A DNA stretch of 64,000 nt from JAGQPD01 sp020426865. Its GTDB lineage: Bacteria > Planctomycetota > Planctomycetia > Pirellulales > Pirellulaceae. Position numbers and translations under genes: made by a program. The stretch is taken from positions 186,001 through 250,000 of the forward strand of contig JAWKTN010000006.1 of NCBI GenBank assembly GCA_041399065.1, given 5' to 3'. Below are positions 52,085 through 61,077 of the stretch, piece by piece. The notes under the pieces were generated by a model, which made no database searches, had not been told where the DNA came from, and saw nothing but the letters and a program-made list of their open reading frames with translations. Position 1 is the first letter of the stretch; every line of letters starts with the position of its first letter.

Positions 52085-53296
52085 TTACGTCATCCGTGAT
52101 TCTTTGGTAAGTCGATCGAGCATATCCTGTAGCGATTGCTCGATGTGCGTCATCAGTGGGTCGACCTCGGCGCGGCGGTCGCGAGTTGGTTCGACCTCAA
52201 TGGCCTCACCGACTTCGATAATCACCTTCATCGGTTGATGCACACGAACGCGGTCGGTGAGATCTTCTTCAAACCGTTCGACCGTCTCCAGGACTCGGTC
52301 GACCGACGGATGGGTCGTCAAGTAATCGTGCGGGTAACTGGCCACTTGCTGAGCGAGATAGATTTCTTCCAGTTGTCGCCAGCGGCGTTTACGTTCGTCG
52401 GCCGTCACTTCGCCGCGAGTCATCTCCGGCATGATCTTCATTCGCAGCGCTTTGACACGCGGCACGACCGGCCCCTCGTCGGCACGCCCCAACCATTGTT
52501 GCTCGAGGGGCTGCAACAGGCGATTGATCAGACCGCGTAGGCGCTGTTCAAACTTGGCAGCCTGCGGCGTGCCGAAGTATTCGATTTCCTTGAGCGATAG
52601 CAACGTGAGTCCTACCTTAGTGATTCGTTCCATTAAGGGTAGGTCGTTTTGCGGACGCCATGACATCCGTCGTTCGATTTCGGTCAGAACCGGGTTGATC
52701 GTGGACTGGAGGTCGCCCCGGAACAAATACTTCAGCGCCACCGGATGGACCACGACTTTTTGAGCTGGCTGGCGTTTCGCGCGACGCTTCGCCGCGGAAC
52801 GGGCGATAAACGCGACACCGTCCAGCATGGCGTTCAAACGGTCGTTGGTGCGTGTTACAGCTCCTTCGGGAAACAATATCAACGGGCGGCACGCCGTATC
52901 CAGGATCTCCACCGATGTGTCAATCGCCTTGCGATCAATCCCTTCGCGATAGACACTGAACCCGCCCATTTTGCGGATGGCGAAGGCTGTAAATCGATCT
53001 TGATTGAAAAGATGCCATCCTGCCATCGCGAAGACATGCGTCTGTACCTCTCGGGCCAACAAACCGATCACGATCGGATCGCACGGGCGACAATGATTGG
53101 GTGTGATCATCACACCATGCCCCTGCTGCAACGACTGCCGCAACCGCTCCGCGTGACGACACTCATACTCGTGCACGCCGTGGCTCTTGCGGAGCCAATA
53201 GTCAATCAGTCGAAAACGCTGGATGAAGCTGGGCCACCAGCTGCCGCGATGCGGCGGGACAAAGACATACGGTTTCTCAAACAGGATCTCTTGCAT
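52085..53296 (-). CDS. PlsC-like glycerophospholipid acyltransferase
   Basis: A 403-residue protein of the PlsC/LPLAT superfamily. The catalytic HX4D motif is NHCRPCDPI (about residues 66-74), followed by the second block GGFSVYREGIDRKA and the third LILFPEGAVTRTND, which bind the glycerophosphate. No membrane helix is clear, although YWLRKSHGV may be peripheral. The C-terminal half (about 230-403) is helical and not assigned. Expected to use lysophosphatidic acid or a related acceptor. It lies alone on the minus strand. Confidence 0.82.
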   Translation of the reverse strand: MQEILFEKPYVFVPPHRGSWWPSFIQRFRLIDYWLRKSHGVHEYECRHAERLRQSLQQGHGVMITPNHCRPCDPIVIGLLAREVQTHVFAMAGWHLFNQDRFTAFAIRKMGGFSVYREGIDRKAIDTSVEILDTACRPLILFPEGAVTRTNDRLNAMLDGVAFIARSAAKRRAKRQPAQKVVVHPVALKYLFRGDLQSTINPVLTEIERRMSWRPQNDLPLMERITKVGLTLLSLKEIEYFGTPQAAKFEQRLRGLINRLLQPLEQQWLGRADEGPVVPRVKALRMKIMPEMTRGEVTADERKRRWRQLEEIYLAQQVASYPHDYLTTHPSVDRVLETVERFEEDLTDRVRVHQPMKVIIEVGEAIEVEPTRDRRAEVDPLMTHIEQSLQDMLDRLTKESRMT

Positions 53297-53584
53297 ACCA
53301 GATTCAATCGTCTATGGGGCCGTGTCGGCTTCCGGCAAATCGGCCGGTTTGGCAAACTGCTGCCGACAGCCGGTGGCATCATGCCAGACATCTAGGTTCC
53401 AAATCAAGGGGGAATCATCTGGCAACGGCGGTCCCATATACTTCGCCCGGCCGCTACGTTTGTCGTTAAACGGGTCGTGCGCAGGCCGCTCCTATGACCA
53501 TCACTCAAGCGACGCCAAGAATCGGTCGATGGCATGGAGTGTGGCATTTCCTGCGGACGTACAAGTCGGTATCCTGGATCGTCT

Positions 53585-54523
53585 ATGCCCCCTCGCAAGA
53601 AGTTGAAAAAGCCGGTGCCCGTGCGTCGCGTCAGTGACATGGAACGCTGGCACGAGAGCTTTTTGAACTATCTCAGCAGCGAGTGTCATTTGTCGGTAAA
53701 CACCTGTGAAGCGTACGGCCGCGACTTGAGTCGTTTTCGCCAGTGGCTGGGGACTCGCGATCCGACGCGGCTGACGATTGGCGATCTTTCCGATTATGCC
53801 AGTTGGCTACACGATCTACAGTTGGCACCGTCCAGCACATCGCGGCACCTGGTGTCCCTGAAGGTCTTCTTTCGTTACTTGCAGTTGGAAGGCGTGATCC
53901 GCGACAACCTGGCGGAATTACTCGGTAGTCAAAAACTATGGCAGCGAGTCCCGGAAGTCCTTTCACCGCAGCTCGTGGACCAATTCCTTCAGGCACCCAA
54001 GAAATACGATACGTATTGGCTGCGAGATCGTGCGTTGCTGGAACTTCTGTATGCGACGGGCTGCCGTGCGTCGGAGATGTCGCACCTGAAGCTGCGCGAT
54101 ACACATTTGAAAGACCGATACTGCATCTGCCGCGGCAAGGGTGATAAACAACGTATCGTGCCGCTCAACGAAACCGCCGTGGAGACCGTCCAGCGGTACT
54201 TGACGGACGTACGACCAGAGTTGGCAAGTCAGCCGCCGACGCCTCCGGAGTGGCTGCTGCTGTCACGGCGCGGACGGCGATTGCGGCGAGAGGCGATTTG
54301 GGAGTTGGTCAAGAAGTACGCGGCGCGTGCGGGCATCCCGGCCGATATCAGCCCGCACACATTGCGACACAGCTTTGCCACGCACTTGCTCGCCGGCGGT
54401 GCCGACTTGCGTCAGGTCCAGGAGTTGTTGGGACATGCCAGCATTACCACGACGCAGATCTACACGCACGTCGATACGACGCGCTTGAAGAAAATCCATA
54501 ATCAATTCCATCCTCGAGCATGA
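53585..54523 (+). CDS. xerD: Tyrosine recombinase XerD
   Basis: A 312-residue chromosome-dimer-resolution recombinase. An N-terminal SAM-like DNA-binding domain (about 18-110, FLNYLSSECHLSVNTCEAYG) precedes the catalytic domain with Arg in TGCRASEMSHL, His-x-x-Arg in HTLRHSFATHL, His/Trp region in LGHASITTTQ and the nucleophile Tyr in IYTHV. ATG 53585 is used; a longer frame from 53534 adds a tail with no likeness to the family. The partner XerC is not in the window. It ends 13 bp from the convergent exbD gene. Confidence 0.93.
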   Translation: MPPRKKLKKPVPVRRVSDMERWHESFLNYLSSECHLSVNTCEAYGRDLSRFRQWLGTRDPTRLTIGDLSDYASWLHDLQLAPSSTSRHLVSLKVFFRYLQLEGVIRDNLAELLGSQKLWQRVPEVLSPQLVDQFLQAPKKYDTYWLRDRALLELLYATGCRASEMSHLKLRDTHLKDRYCICRGKGDKQRIVPLNETAVETVQRYLTDVRPELASQPPTPPEWLLLSRRGRRLRREAIWELVKKYAARAGIPADISPHTLRHSFATHLLAGGADLRQVQELLGHASITTTQIYTHVDTTRLKKIHNQFHPRA

Positions 54524-54536
54524 GTCTGGCAGAGAG

Positions 54537-55022
54537 CTATTCTTGAGGTGGTGTGAACTTGATCTTCTCGATCAGCCGAATGATCTGGTCGTCGGCGGTT
54601 CGCTCGCCGGATACCGCCGTGATCGCGGCAATCACGTATTCATACTTCAAATTGTAGTCGCAGTCGAGTTCGATTTCGGCGTCGCCAGCACCGGGGCCAC
54701 TGTCGCCACCGATCATGCTCAGTACGTGTCGGTGCAATTCATCGAACGAGTTGAACTCCAGTTCGTTGTTCAGGCGAATGCTGGTCAAGTTTCCGGAACT
54801 GCGATCGGCCGACAGTTTCAGCTTCATGGGTGGGATCAGGCTCTCCGTGCTCGGGGGGCCTGGGTTGGGTGCCGAAGCTGGCATGCGAATATTGAAGTCG
54901 CCTTCCATCGTGACGATTTTGAACGACATAATGAAGAAGATCAGCAGCTGGAACACGATGTCAATCATCGGCGTCATTTGCAGTTCGATCTTCTCTTTCT
55001 CATGGACGTGCCGGATGCGCAT
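54537..55022 (-). CDS. ExbD/TolR-type protein, second copy
   Basis: A 161-residue protein with a single N-terminal helix (about 19-38): IELQMTPMIDIVFQLLIFFI contains the conserved Asp of the ExbD proton site. The periplasmic part (about 45-161) is a short ExbD domain with LIPPMKLKLSADRSSGNL. It follows the first exbD gene by four bases and is probably the last gene of the operon. Two ExbD paralogs may form a heterodimer or be used at different times. Confidence 0.88.
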   Translation of the reverse strand: MRIRHVHEKEKIELQMTPMIDIVFQLLIFFIMSFKIVTMEGDFNIRMPASAPNPGPPSTESLIPPMKLKLSADRSSGNLTSIRLNNELEFNSFDELHRHVLSMIGGDSGPGAGDAEIELDCDYNLKYEYVIAAITAVSGERTADDQIIRLIEKIKFTPPQE

Positions 55023-55026
55023 GGGG

Positions 55027-55467
55027 TCACCTCAGTTCTTCCTGGGCGCGCAGCGCAAACTGTTCAAAGCCCGATTCCTGGCACAATTGAATTACCTTTT
55101 GTACGTCACCTGTCTTGGCTTGAGCATCGGCGCGCAAGATGACGATCGAATCGGAAGGGCTCTTCTTCATCAACTTCAGGGCGTCCGATTCGCGGACCAA
55201 TACCGACTTCAATCCCGGTAACGACACCAGCTGACCCCCGACCACCACATCACTTTCCTTGGTGATGTGCAGGAACAACGGGTCTTCCAACGCCGTCTCT
55301 GGTGGTTTGGCCAGCACGCTCGACGGTAACGTGATACGCTGATCCTGCTCTGCCTTGGTGAAATTGATCAACACCATGAAGAACGCGATTAATTGAAACG
55401 TCATGTCGATCATCGGCGTGAGATCACCTTCGGTGACCTTTGTTTCGTGAGACTTGCGAAATCGCAT
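55027..55467 (-). CDS. ExbD/TolR-type protein, first copy
   Basis: A 146-residue protein. The N-terminal helix LTPMIDMTFQLIAFFMVLIN carries the conserved Asp, and the periplasmic domain begins near residue 45 (LPSSVLAKPPETALEDPLFL) and ends with VIQLCQESGFEQFALRAQEE. It lies 20 bp downstream of exbB. It shares only family-level likeness with the next gene, so the duplication is old. Confidence 0.88.
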   Translation of the reverse strand: MRFRKSHETKVTEGDLTPMIDMTFQLIAFFMVLINFTKAEQDQRITLPSSVLAKPPETALEDPLFLHITKESDVVVGGQLVSLPGLKSVLVRESDALKLMKKSPSDSIVILRADAQAKTGDVQKVIQLCQESGFEQFALRAQEELR

Positions 55468-55487
55468 CCGCGTTACTCCCCGTGTGC

Positions 55488-56384
55488 CTAACCGTTCTTG
55501 TCGCCGACATTCTGAAAGCGGCTCATCAATCCCTCGCTGAGTATCCCCACTTCCAATACCAGCCGCGATACGCGGTTCTTCAGGATGTTGTAGATGGCAA
55601 TGGCCGGAATCGCGATGAACAAACCAAATAGCGTCGTGATCAAAGCGGTCGAAATGCCGTCAGCCAATTCGCGAGGATCCGGCGACGCACCGGAGACGAC
55701 GATCACGCGGAACGATTTGATCATCCCTTGCACCGTCCCCAACAGACCCACCATTGGGCTTAATGTGCCGATCAACGCGATGTAACTGAGACGATGTTCC
55801 AACTTCATATTTTCTTCTTCGCCGACCTCTTGCATCGCCTCGATCGATTGAGCATATCCCGACGAGAGTTTTGCTAGACCGGCCGCCAGCACTTGGCCTA
55901 AGAACGATTCGTCGGCCTTCGCCAGGTCAAACGCTTCCTGATAACGACGCTCATTCAGATGCGCTTCGAAGCCTTCGACCAACTGGACCGGACAGACGTT
56001 TTCGCGTCGCGCCGATAAGATATTCATGATCACCAAGGCGACAAGCGTGAAAGAAAGACCGAGGAAGACCAGCGAATAGAACCACCCCAGGGCTTTGTAA
56101 TACCACCCGAGCAAGCTCTCTTGATCGGCGCTGTTGCGGGGAGCACTGTTGTTGGCCGGTGCCTTGGTACCCCCGTTTCCGCCCGCTGGGGGAGCAGGAT
56201 CGGCCGCTGGTTCTCCCGCTGGTTCGGCAAACCCTTCGTCGTCTTGTGCGTGCGCAGAGGTCGTCAAAGAAGGAGCGTGAAGGAGCTGCGAGCAGGCAAG
56301 GATGACTAGGCTCAAAACGAGAAAGAGCGGCAGACGCCGCATACGGAGGTTGCGGGTTGAGCCCAGGTAAAAGCCGTGATGCAT
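55488..56384 (-). CDS. ExbB/TolQ-type proton channel
   Basis: A 298-residue protein. An N-terminal signal peptide (about 15-47, LFLVLSLVILACSQLLHAPS then AHAQ) and an acidic Pro/Gly/Ala linker are followed by the TolQ core: helices at about 90-112, 195-220 and 230-258 with LIGTLSPMVGLLGTVQGMIK and ALITTLFGLFIAIPAIAIYN. ATG 56384 has AGGAG seven bases upstream. The extra signal peptide is common in planctomycete ExbB proteins. It is fed by the two TPR genes upstream in the same direction. Confidence 0.9.
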   Translation of the reverse strand: MHHGFYLGSTRNLRMRRLPLFLVLSLVILACSQLLHAPSLTTSAHAQDDEGFAEPAGEPAADPAPPAGGNGGTKAPANNSAPRNSADQESLLGWYYKALGWFYSLVFLGLSFTLVALVIMNILSARRENVCPVQLVEGFEAHLNERRYQEAFDLAKADESFLGQVLAAGLAKLSSGYAQSIEAMQEVGEEENMKLEHRLSYIALIGTLSPMVGLLGTVQGMIKSFRVIVVSGASPDPRELADGISTALITTLFGLFIAIPAIAIYNILKNRVSRLVLEVGILSEGLMSRFQNVGDKNG

Positions 56385-56545
56385 GAGATTCTCCTGTTCC
56401 TGTCTACCGTGGGAGGACCACCCACGGAGTGTGCCGAAGCGTTGGCAACGGTGATAAGTTTATTCTAATTTGAATCGCCAGATTCGGAAATATGTGAGCA
56501 AAATCGCAGAAAAGAGCTGGTCACGTGATGTTTGCTGGCACCCGG

Positions 56546-57652
56546 TTATTTCTGCGCCCAGTAGCTAGACGGGTAGCTCTCCTTCAAAAGGTTGCGGATC
56601 TGTTGAGCACGGTCGGCAAAACCTTCATCCTGAAACAGCTGCTGGATGTAGTACAACGCTTCGGCGTGCGTCTCGCGATCTTGATAGAACAGAATGTGCA
56701 CGTGCAGATACGCCAACAAAGCATCCACCTTACGGCCCGCAGCCAGCTCACAGGCCCCCAGGGCGTTATAGGCGTGGGCAAATAGGTGCGTGTTCTGCGG
56801 ATCGTTCCGCTCGATCAACGCCTGGACGGCGTCGATCCCCGCTTGCGGTTGACCAAGCTGTGCCTCACAAATCGCCTTTCCCGCGATCGCCAGATTCCGT
56901 TGCAGCTCGGCCTCCTCCCCCGGTTCTCGCGATCCAATGACGTTGTCGTACAGCTCCTTAGCTTGTGCCAGTTTGTTGGCGCCCTGTAAACGCCGAGCAT
57001 CGGCGCGGAGTACATCAGCACGCAACTTCTGCGCTGTCCAAGGAACCTTGCCCAACTCGTCGTAGAATCGTTCGGCAACGTCAAATCGCCCACTAGCCGC
57101 GGCTAGCTGCCCCAACTGGTCGATGCAGGCAAAGTAGTGGGCGCTGTTGCGGTGGGCCGTCACAAAATCTCGCACGGATTTTACGGCCGTTCCCAATTCG
57201 CGACCACTGCTCAACGCAATCCGCCCGCGGGTATGCGCGATCAGAAACTCCAATTCTTCCTTCACCAATTCCCGCGAGATCGTACTGGCATCGATCCTTT
57301 CGAGTTCCTCCAATGCTAATTCCACCTGGTTATCCTTAATCTGTCCGCGTGCGCGACGCATCTCTGCCGGTTCGTCACCAAAATAGAAATCGCGAACGTC
57401 GTCCAGCGCGTACTGCTTTTCTTTCCCAGCCGCTGACATCGTTAACTCAGTGGGACTGGTTTGTACGATCATGCCTTTTTCGCCAATACCGCGGCTGTTG
57501 GTAATCGTATCGAGCGATTGCTGGGCCCAAACGCGTGTCGAGCAGGCGCATAGTACTGCTGTCAATACCGCCGCCAAGGATTGGAAAGACGCGCTCCGCC
57601 GTAAGTCATGGCGTTTTCTATCGGCGTGAATTGTTTTCGTGATCATCATCAT
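56546..57652 (-). CDS. Exported tetratricopeptide-like protein
   Basis: A 368-residue protein. A signal peptide-like N-terminus (SFQSLAAVLTAVLCACSTRV then WAQQ) is followed by a small strand-rich part (GMIVQTSPTELTMSAAGKEK, QYALDDVRDFYFGDEPAEMR) and helical pairs resembling TPR units (about 140-360, for example FDVAERFYDELGKVPW, AHAYNALGACELAAGRKVDA). It lies between the large TPR gene and exbB, on the same strand. Together these suggest a periplasmic part of an ExbB/ExbD-driven machine, by context only. Confidence 0.78.
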   Translation of the reverse strand: MMMITKTIHADRKRHDLRRSASFQSLAAVLTAVLCACSTRVWAQQSLDTITNSRGIGEKGMIVQTSPTELTMSAAGKEKQYALDDVRDFYFGDEPAEMRRARGQIKDNQVELALEELERIDASTISRELVKEELEFLIAHTRGRIALSSGRELGTAVKSVRDFVTAHRNSAHYFACIDQLGQLAAASGRFDVAERFYDELGKVPWTAQKLRADVLRADARRLQGANKLAQAKELYDNVIGSREPGEEAELQRNLAIAGKAICEAQLGQPQAGIDAVQALIERNDPQNTHLFAHAYNALGACELAAGRKVDALLAYLHVHILFYQDRETHAEALYYIQQLFQDEGFADRAQQIRNLLKESYPSSYWAQK

Positions 57653-57695
57653 CTCTTCAATCGTGTTACGATCGCGTTAGCGATCGACATGCCCG

Positions 57696-60600
57696 CTAAC
57701 GCAACGCCCTTAATCCGTCCATCGCCTGACCTCGCAACTGCTGAATGGTTTTTAACAGCTGGTCGAACGAGGTCCGCCATTTGCCATTGTCCAAGTTGGG
57801 GTAGTTGCGAGCCGTCGCGGCGATTGCCTGCTCGGCACGCGTCAACAGTTCTTCGCGGCGCTCTGCTTCGCGCATCGCCTGTTGGTACCGGCAATATGCC
57901 AGATTATACCGGGCTTCGAAAAACGTCTCGGCAAACCGCGTCTTGTATTCCGGGCCTCTCAGCATCTGTCGGGCGGCGATATTGGCGATCTTGTTCCAAC
58001 CCCAAATAATGTTTTGACGTTGGGCATTCGGACGGCCGCCCAAAACAGCCTGATCGTACAGGGAAGGCTTTCCCGTGACCGCGCCCTGCTGATATACCCT
58101 GGCAGCTTCTATTTGAATGTGTAACCACATTTCGTGACGAGAAAGAATCTCTTGATAGGTGTCCAGCGCGTTTTTGAACTGGCCAAGTCTGGTCAGCACG
58201 GCCGCTATCCGAGCGCGAATTTGGTCGGCCATTTCAGGCGAGACTTCCGTCGTTTCCGGAGCTTGCTCGACATGTTCGAGCAAACGTTGGTACGACTCCA
58301 AAGCGCGATTCAGGTACGTTTTCGCCTCAGGTGGTAACTCCTTTTGTCCCGACGCGAATCCCTCGCCCAGACTGAAAAACGTCTCCGCGACCCAACTCAA
58401 TACGTTTGTCTCTGTCGAGCCCTCGCCGACCTGCCGCAAGAACAGTTCAAAGCCCTCCGCGAGAGACCGCCGGACTTCCGGCGTTGCCAGTTCCATCTGT
58501 TTGCGGAGATCGGCCGCCAGGTGGATGTAGACCGCGACCAATCGCTTTCGACCTTCCGGGGTATCTCCGACCGCCTGTCGCAGTTGGTCCATCGTGTTGA
58601 TTGCCGCCGTCATCGCCGCCTGCGGATCTGCCGCCTCCGGCAAGCGAGCGATCGCCGCTCGCAATGCCGTGCGGTAGGTCGCCTCGGTCAACCCGGAACC
58701 CTGCAGGAGTGGCGAATGGTTATTGGCAAGCGTTAACGGTCCTGTTGCGGGATCCTCCAGCAATTGGATGGCGTCATCGAACTGGCTTGTATCGACCTTC
58801 AAGTCGGCCAGGGCCAAAGTGGCACGTATGAGCGTTTCACTGGCACCATTGACCTGCATCCGTTCGATCCCCTGCTGAAGAATGGCTTCCGCGGCGGTCT
58901 TCATTTCTTCCAGTTGTGGGTCGGTCGGTTGATCGACATTGCCGGCACTGCCTTCGCGTCGCTCCTGCATCGCGCGAAGGTATCCGACCCACAACGCTTG
59001 CCCAATCGTCAATTCGACGGTCCCACGGCGGTCCGAGTCGGCCGGAATCAACTGCAGTTGTTGCTGTGCTTCGGCGAATCGCTGCTGTGTGATTGCAATG
59101 TTGATTAGTGTCACCCTCGCGTCAATCGATTCGCTGCGGCGAGGCCAACGGTCGGCCGTGTATTGGGCAATCTTGGAGGCGCGGTCCAACCACTCCTTTT
59201 GGAATTCTTCATTGGGCTCCGCGGCATATAACTCCAAATATGCTTTCAACGCGAACTGTGCCGTTTGCGGGGCTGCCGCGTGGTCGGCAAATCGCCGTAC
59301 GACGAAATCCGCGATCACTGCCGCCTCGAGATACTGCCCTTGCGTAAGATACAGGTAGGCCAGGTTGGCCCGCATGGAATTGACTTCGTCGGACGAGATT
59401 TCTGGGCCAGCCAGTTGCAACGCACTGCGGAATGCGTGCAATGCCTGACGACGTAATGCTGGAAGTGCCGCTTCCGCTCTATCCAACTCGGCCTGCATCT
59501 CCCGGCGCCGATCCTCGTCACTCGTCGATTGCAGTTTTGGAGTAACGATCCGCACCAACGTTTCCATACCTGCCAACTCGTCCATTACCTCGTCGGTGGC
59601 CTCTTTGGCCTGTGGGAAATTGCTGAATTTCAACAGCGGATTCACTGCATCCCCATCGACTTGCCCGCTGCTGGAGGAGGGATCACCATCGTCGCCCGTG
59701 CGACTGAGGCTGGAGAGCAGGAGCGTGGCCTCGCGCTGGAATTCACCGGCGTGTTTACTGAGTGTAATCAGGTGCTTTCTCGCATCCAACAACACCTTGT
59801 TGCGTTCGCGACCCTTCAGGGATTCCGCCTGTGCGACGAGCGCCTTCGACAACTGCAGACGCACACCCTGGGCGTCCGGCGAGGCCGCCATGTCCGGGCG
59901 TAGACGAGATAGCAATGGGTCGACATAGTCAATCGTACGCTGGTACTGCCGGTTGTCATCGCTGTTCCAGATCTCGCTCGCCCATTGCAACGTCTTCAAC
60001 TTCAGCGGCAAGATCGCAGCGTTGCTGTTGTCCAGCTGAATGATCTCATCGTAGAAGCTGAGTGCCTTTTTTGTGTCGTTCAATAACTGATGGCAGCGTC
60101 CTTCATAGGCGACAGCATACAATGCATAGCGATACTTGTGGTATTTTTCCGAGATTTCACTGAATTGTCCGGCCGCTTCCGTAATCGCCTGACGATATGC
60201 GTCCGAATTGTCGCGGACAAGTTCCGCTCGATTGTAGATCGTCTCTGCCAGGTTCATGCGAGTCTCGACGTACTCGTTTTGCCACTGGCGTGTCATCTCT
60301 GTGCTGCGTTCGTTCGGGGGTTTTGTGCGTTCGACCGTCAACCACTCACGTAATTGCGAAATGCGAGTGTTGGCAATCTCGATTGCGTTATGGAAACATC
60401 GCTCCGCGTCCGCCCGCAGGTCAGCTTTCTTGGCCGGGTCCGTCGCTCGCTGATAAAGCAACAACGACAAGGTGGCTCGGTCCTGTGCCACCCGGGTCCG
60501 CCGCGACGTCGCGGCCCCTGCCAACGGGTCCCGCGGATGCTCGGTCAGGTACTGCAGCAGTCGCTGATCGGCCGCACGTAATAACTGATCGCGCGCCTCG

Positions 60601-60881
60601 CTGTTGTTCGACGCGACGGCCGAAAGATGAAGGTTGACCCCCAACTCGTAGTCAAGCCGCGTGCGGAATTCCTCGTCGATCAACGGATTCTCGCCCGCCC
60701 GCTCCAGAAACGTCGTCGCCAAGTCATAGTACCCGCGGTCACGTAGCCCCTGCAAAAACTCCTCCGCTGGCTCCTTCCCGAAACCAATCGCCGATACCGC
60801 CAACCACACACTGATCATGGCGCATACCGTCATCAGGTATGCAGCGGCATTTCGGGCCTGCGGCTGTCTTCGTTGCATCAT
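57696..60881 (-). CDS. Large exported TPR-like protein
   Basis: A 1061-residue protein with a signal peptide (about 12-36, AYLMTVCAMISVWLAVSAIG then FGKEPAEEF). The rest is alpha-helical repeat, with TPR-like units such as ARDQLLRAADQRLLQYLTEH, KALSFYDEIIQLDNSNAAIL and ALDTYQEILSRHEMWLHIQI, and irregular spacing. No enzyme domain was recognised. First gene of the TPR-TPR-ExbB-ExbD-ExbD operon, 43 bp before the second TPR gene. Its size suits a scaffold in the periplasm. Confidence 0.78.
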   Translation of the reverse strand: MMQRRQPQARNAAAYLMTVCAMISVWLAVSAIGFGKEPAEEFLQGLRDRGYYDLATTFLERAGENPLIDEEFRTRLDYELGVNLHLSAVASNNSEARDQLLRAADQRLLQYLTEHPRDPLAGAATSRRTRVAQDRATLSLLLYQRATDPAKKADLRADAERCFHNAIEIANTRISQLREWLTVERTKPPNERSTEMTRQWQNEYVETRMNLAETIYNRAELVRDNSDAYRQAITEAAGQFSEISEKYHKYRYALYAVAYEGRCHQLLNDTKKALSFYDEIIQLDNSNAAILPLKLKTLQWASEIWNSDDNRQYQRTIDYVDPLLSRLRPDMAASPDAQGVRLQLSKALVAQAESLKGRERNKVLLDARKHLITLSKHAGEFQREATLLLSSLSRTGDDGDPSSSSGQVDGDAVNPLLKFSNFPQAKEATDEVMDELAGMETLVRIVTPKLQSTSDEDRRREMQAELDRAEAALPALRRQALHAFRSALQLAGPEISSDEVNSMRANLAYLYLTQGQYLEAAVIADFVVRRFADHAAAPQTAQFALKAYLELYAAEPNEEFQKEWLDRASKIAQYTADRWPRRSESIDARVTLINIAITQQRFAEAQQQLQLIPADSDRRGTVELTIGQALWVGYLRAMQERREGSAGNVDQPTDPQLEEMKTAAEAILQQGIERMQVNGASETLIRATLALADLKVDTSQFDDAIQLLEDPATGPLTLANNHSPLLQGSGLTEATYRTALRAAIARLPEAADPQAAMTAAINTMDQLRQAVGDTPEGRKRLVAVYIHLAADLRKQMELATPEVRRSLAEGFELFLRQVGEGSTETNVLSWVAETFFSLGEGFASGQKELPPEAKTYLNRALESYQRLLEHVEQAPETTEVSPEMADQIRARIAAVLTRLGQFKNALDTYQEILSRHEMWLHIQIEAARVYQQGAVTGKPSLYDQAVLGGRPNAQRQNIIWGWNKIANIAARQMLRGPEYKTRFAETFFEARYNLAYCRYQQAMREAERREELLTRAEQAIAATARNYPNLDNGKWRTSFDQLLKTIQQLRGQAMDGLRALR

Positions 60882-61077
60882 CTAAACTACGCGTCGCGCG
60901 AAAACGAGGTCGCCGATCGTCGCCCCAATTCGGCCGACCAGATTCGAGCCTCCCGGCCGTGCGCCAGGTTCCGGACTGGTCGCACTCGTGACTCCCTACC
61001 TTCCAACTTACGAAGCTAGGTTGGTTGTTTCAAGATGGCAGACCTTTGTCCGGTCCGTCGATGATGCGGCCGAAGCC

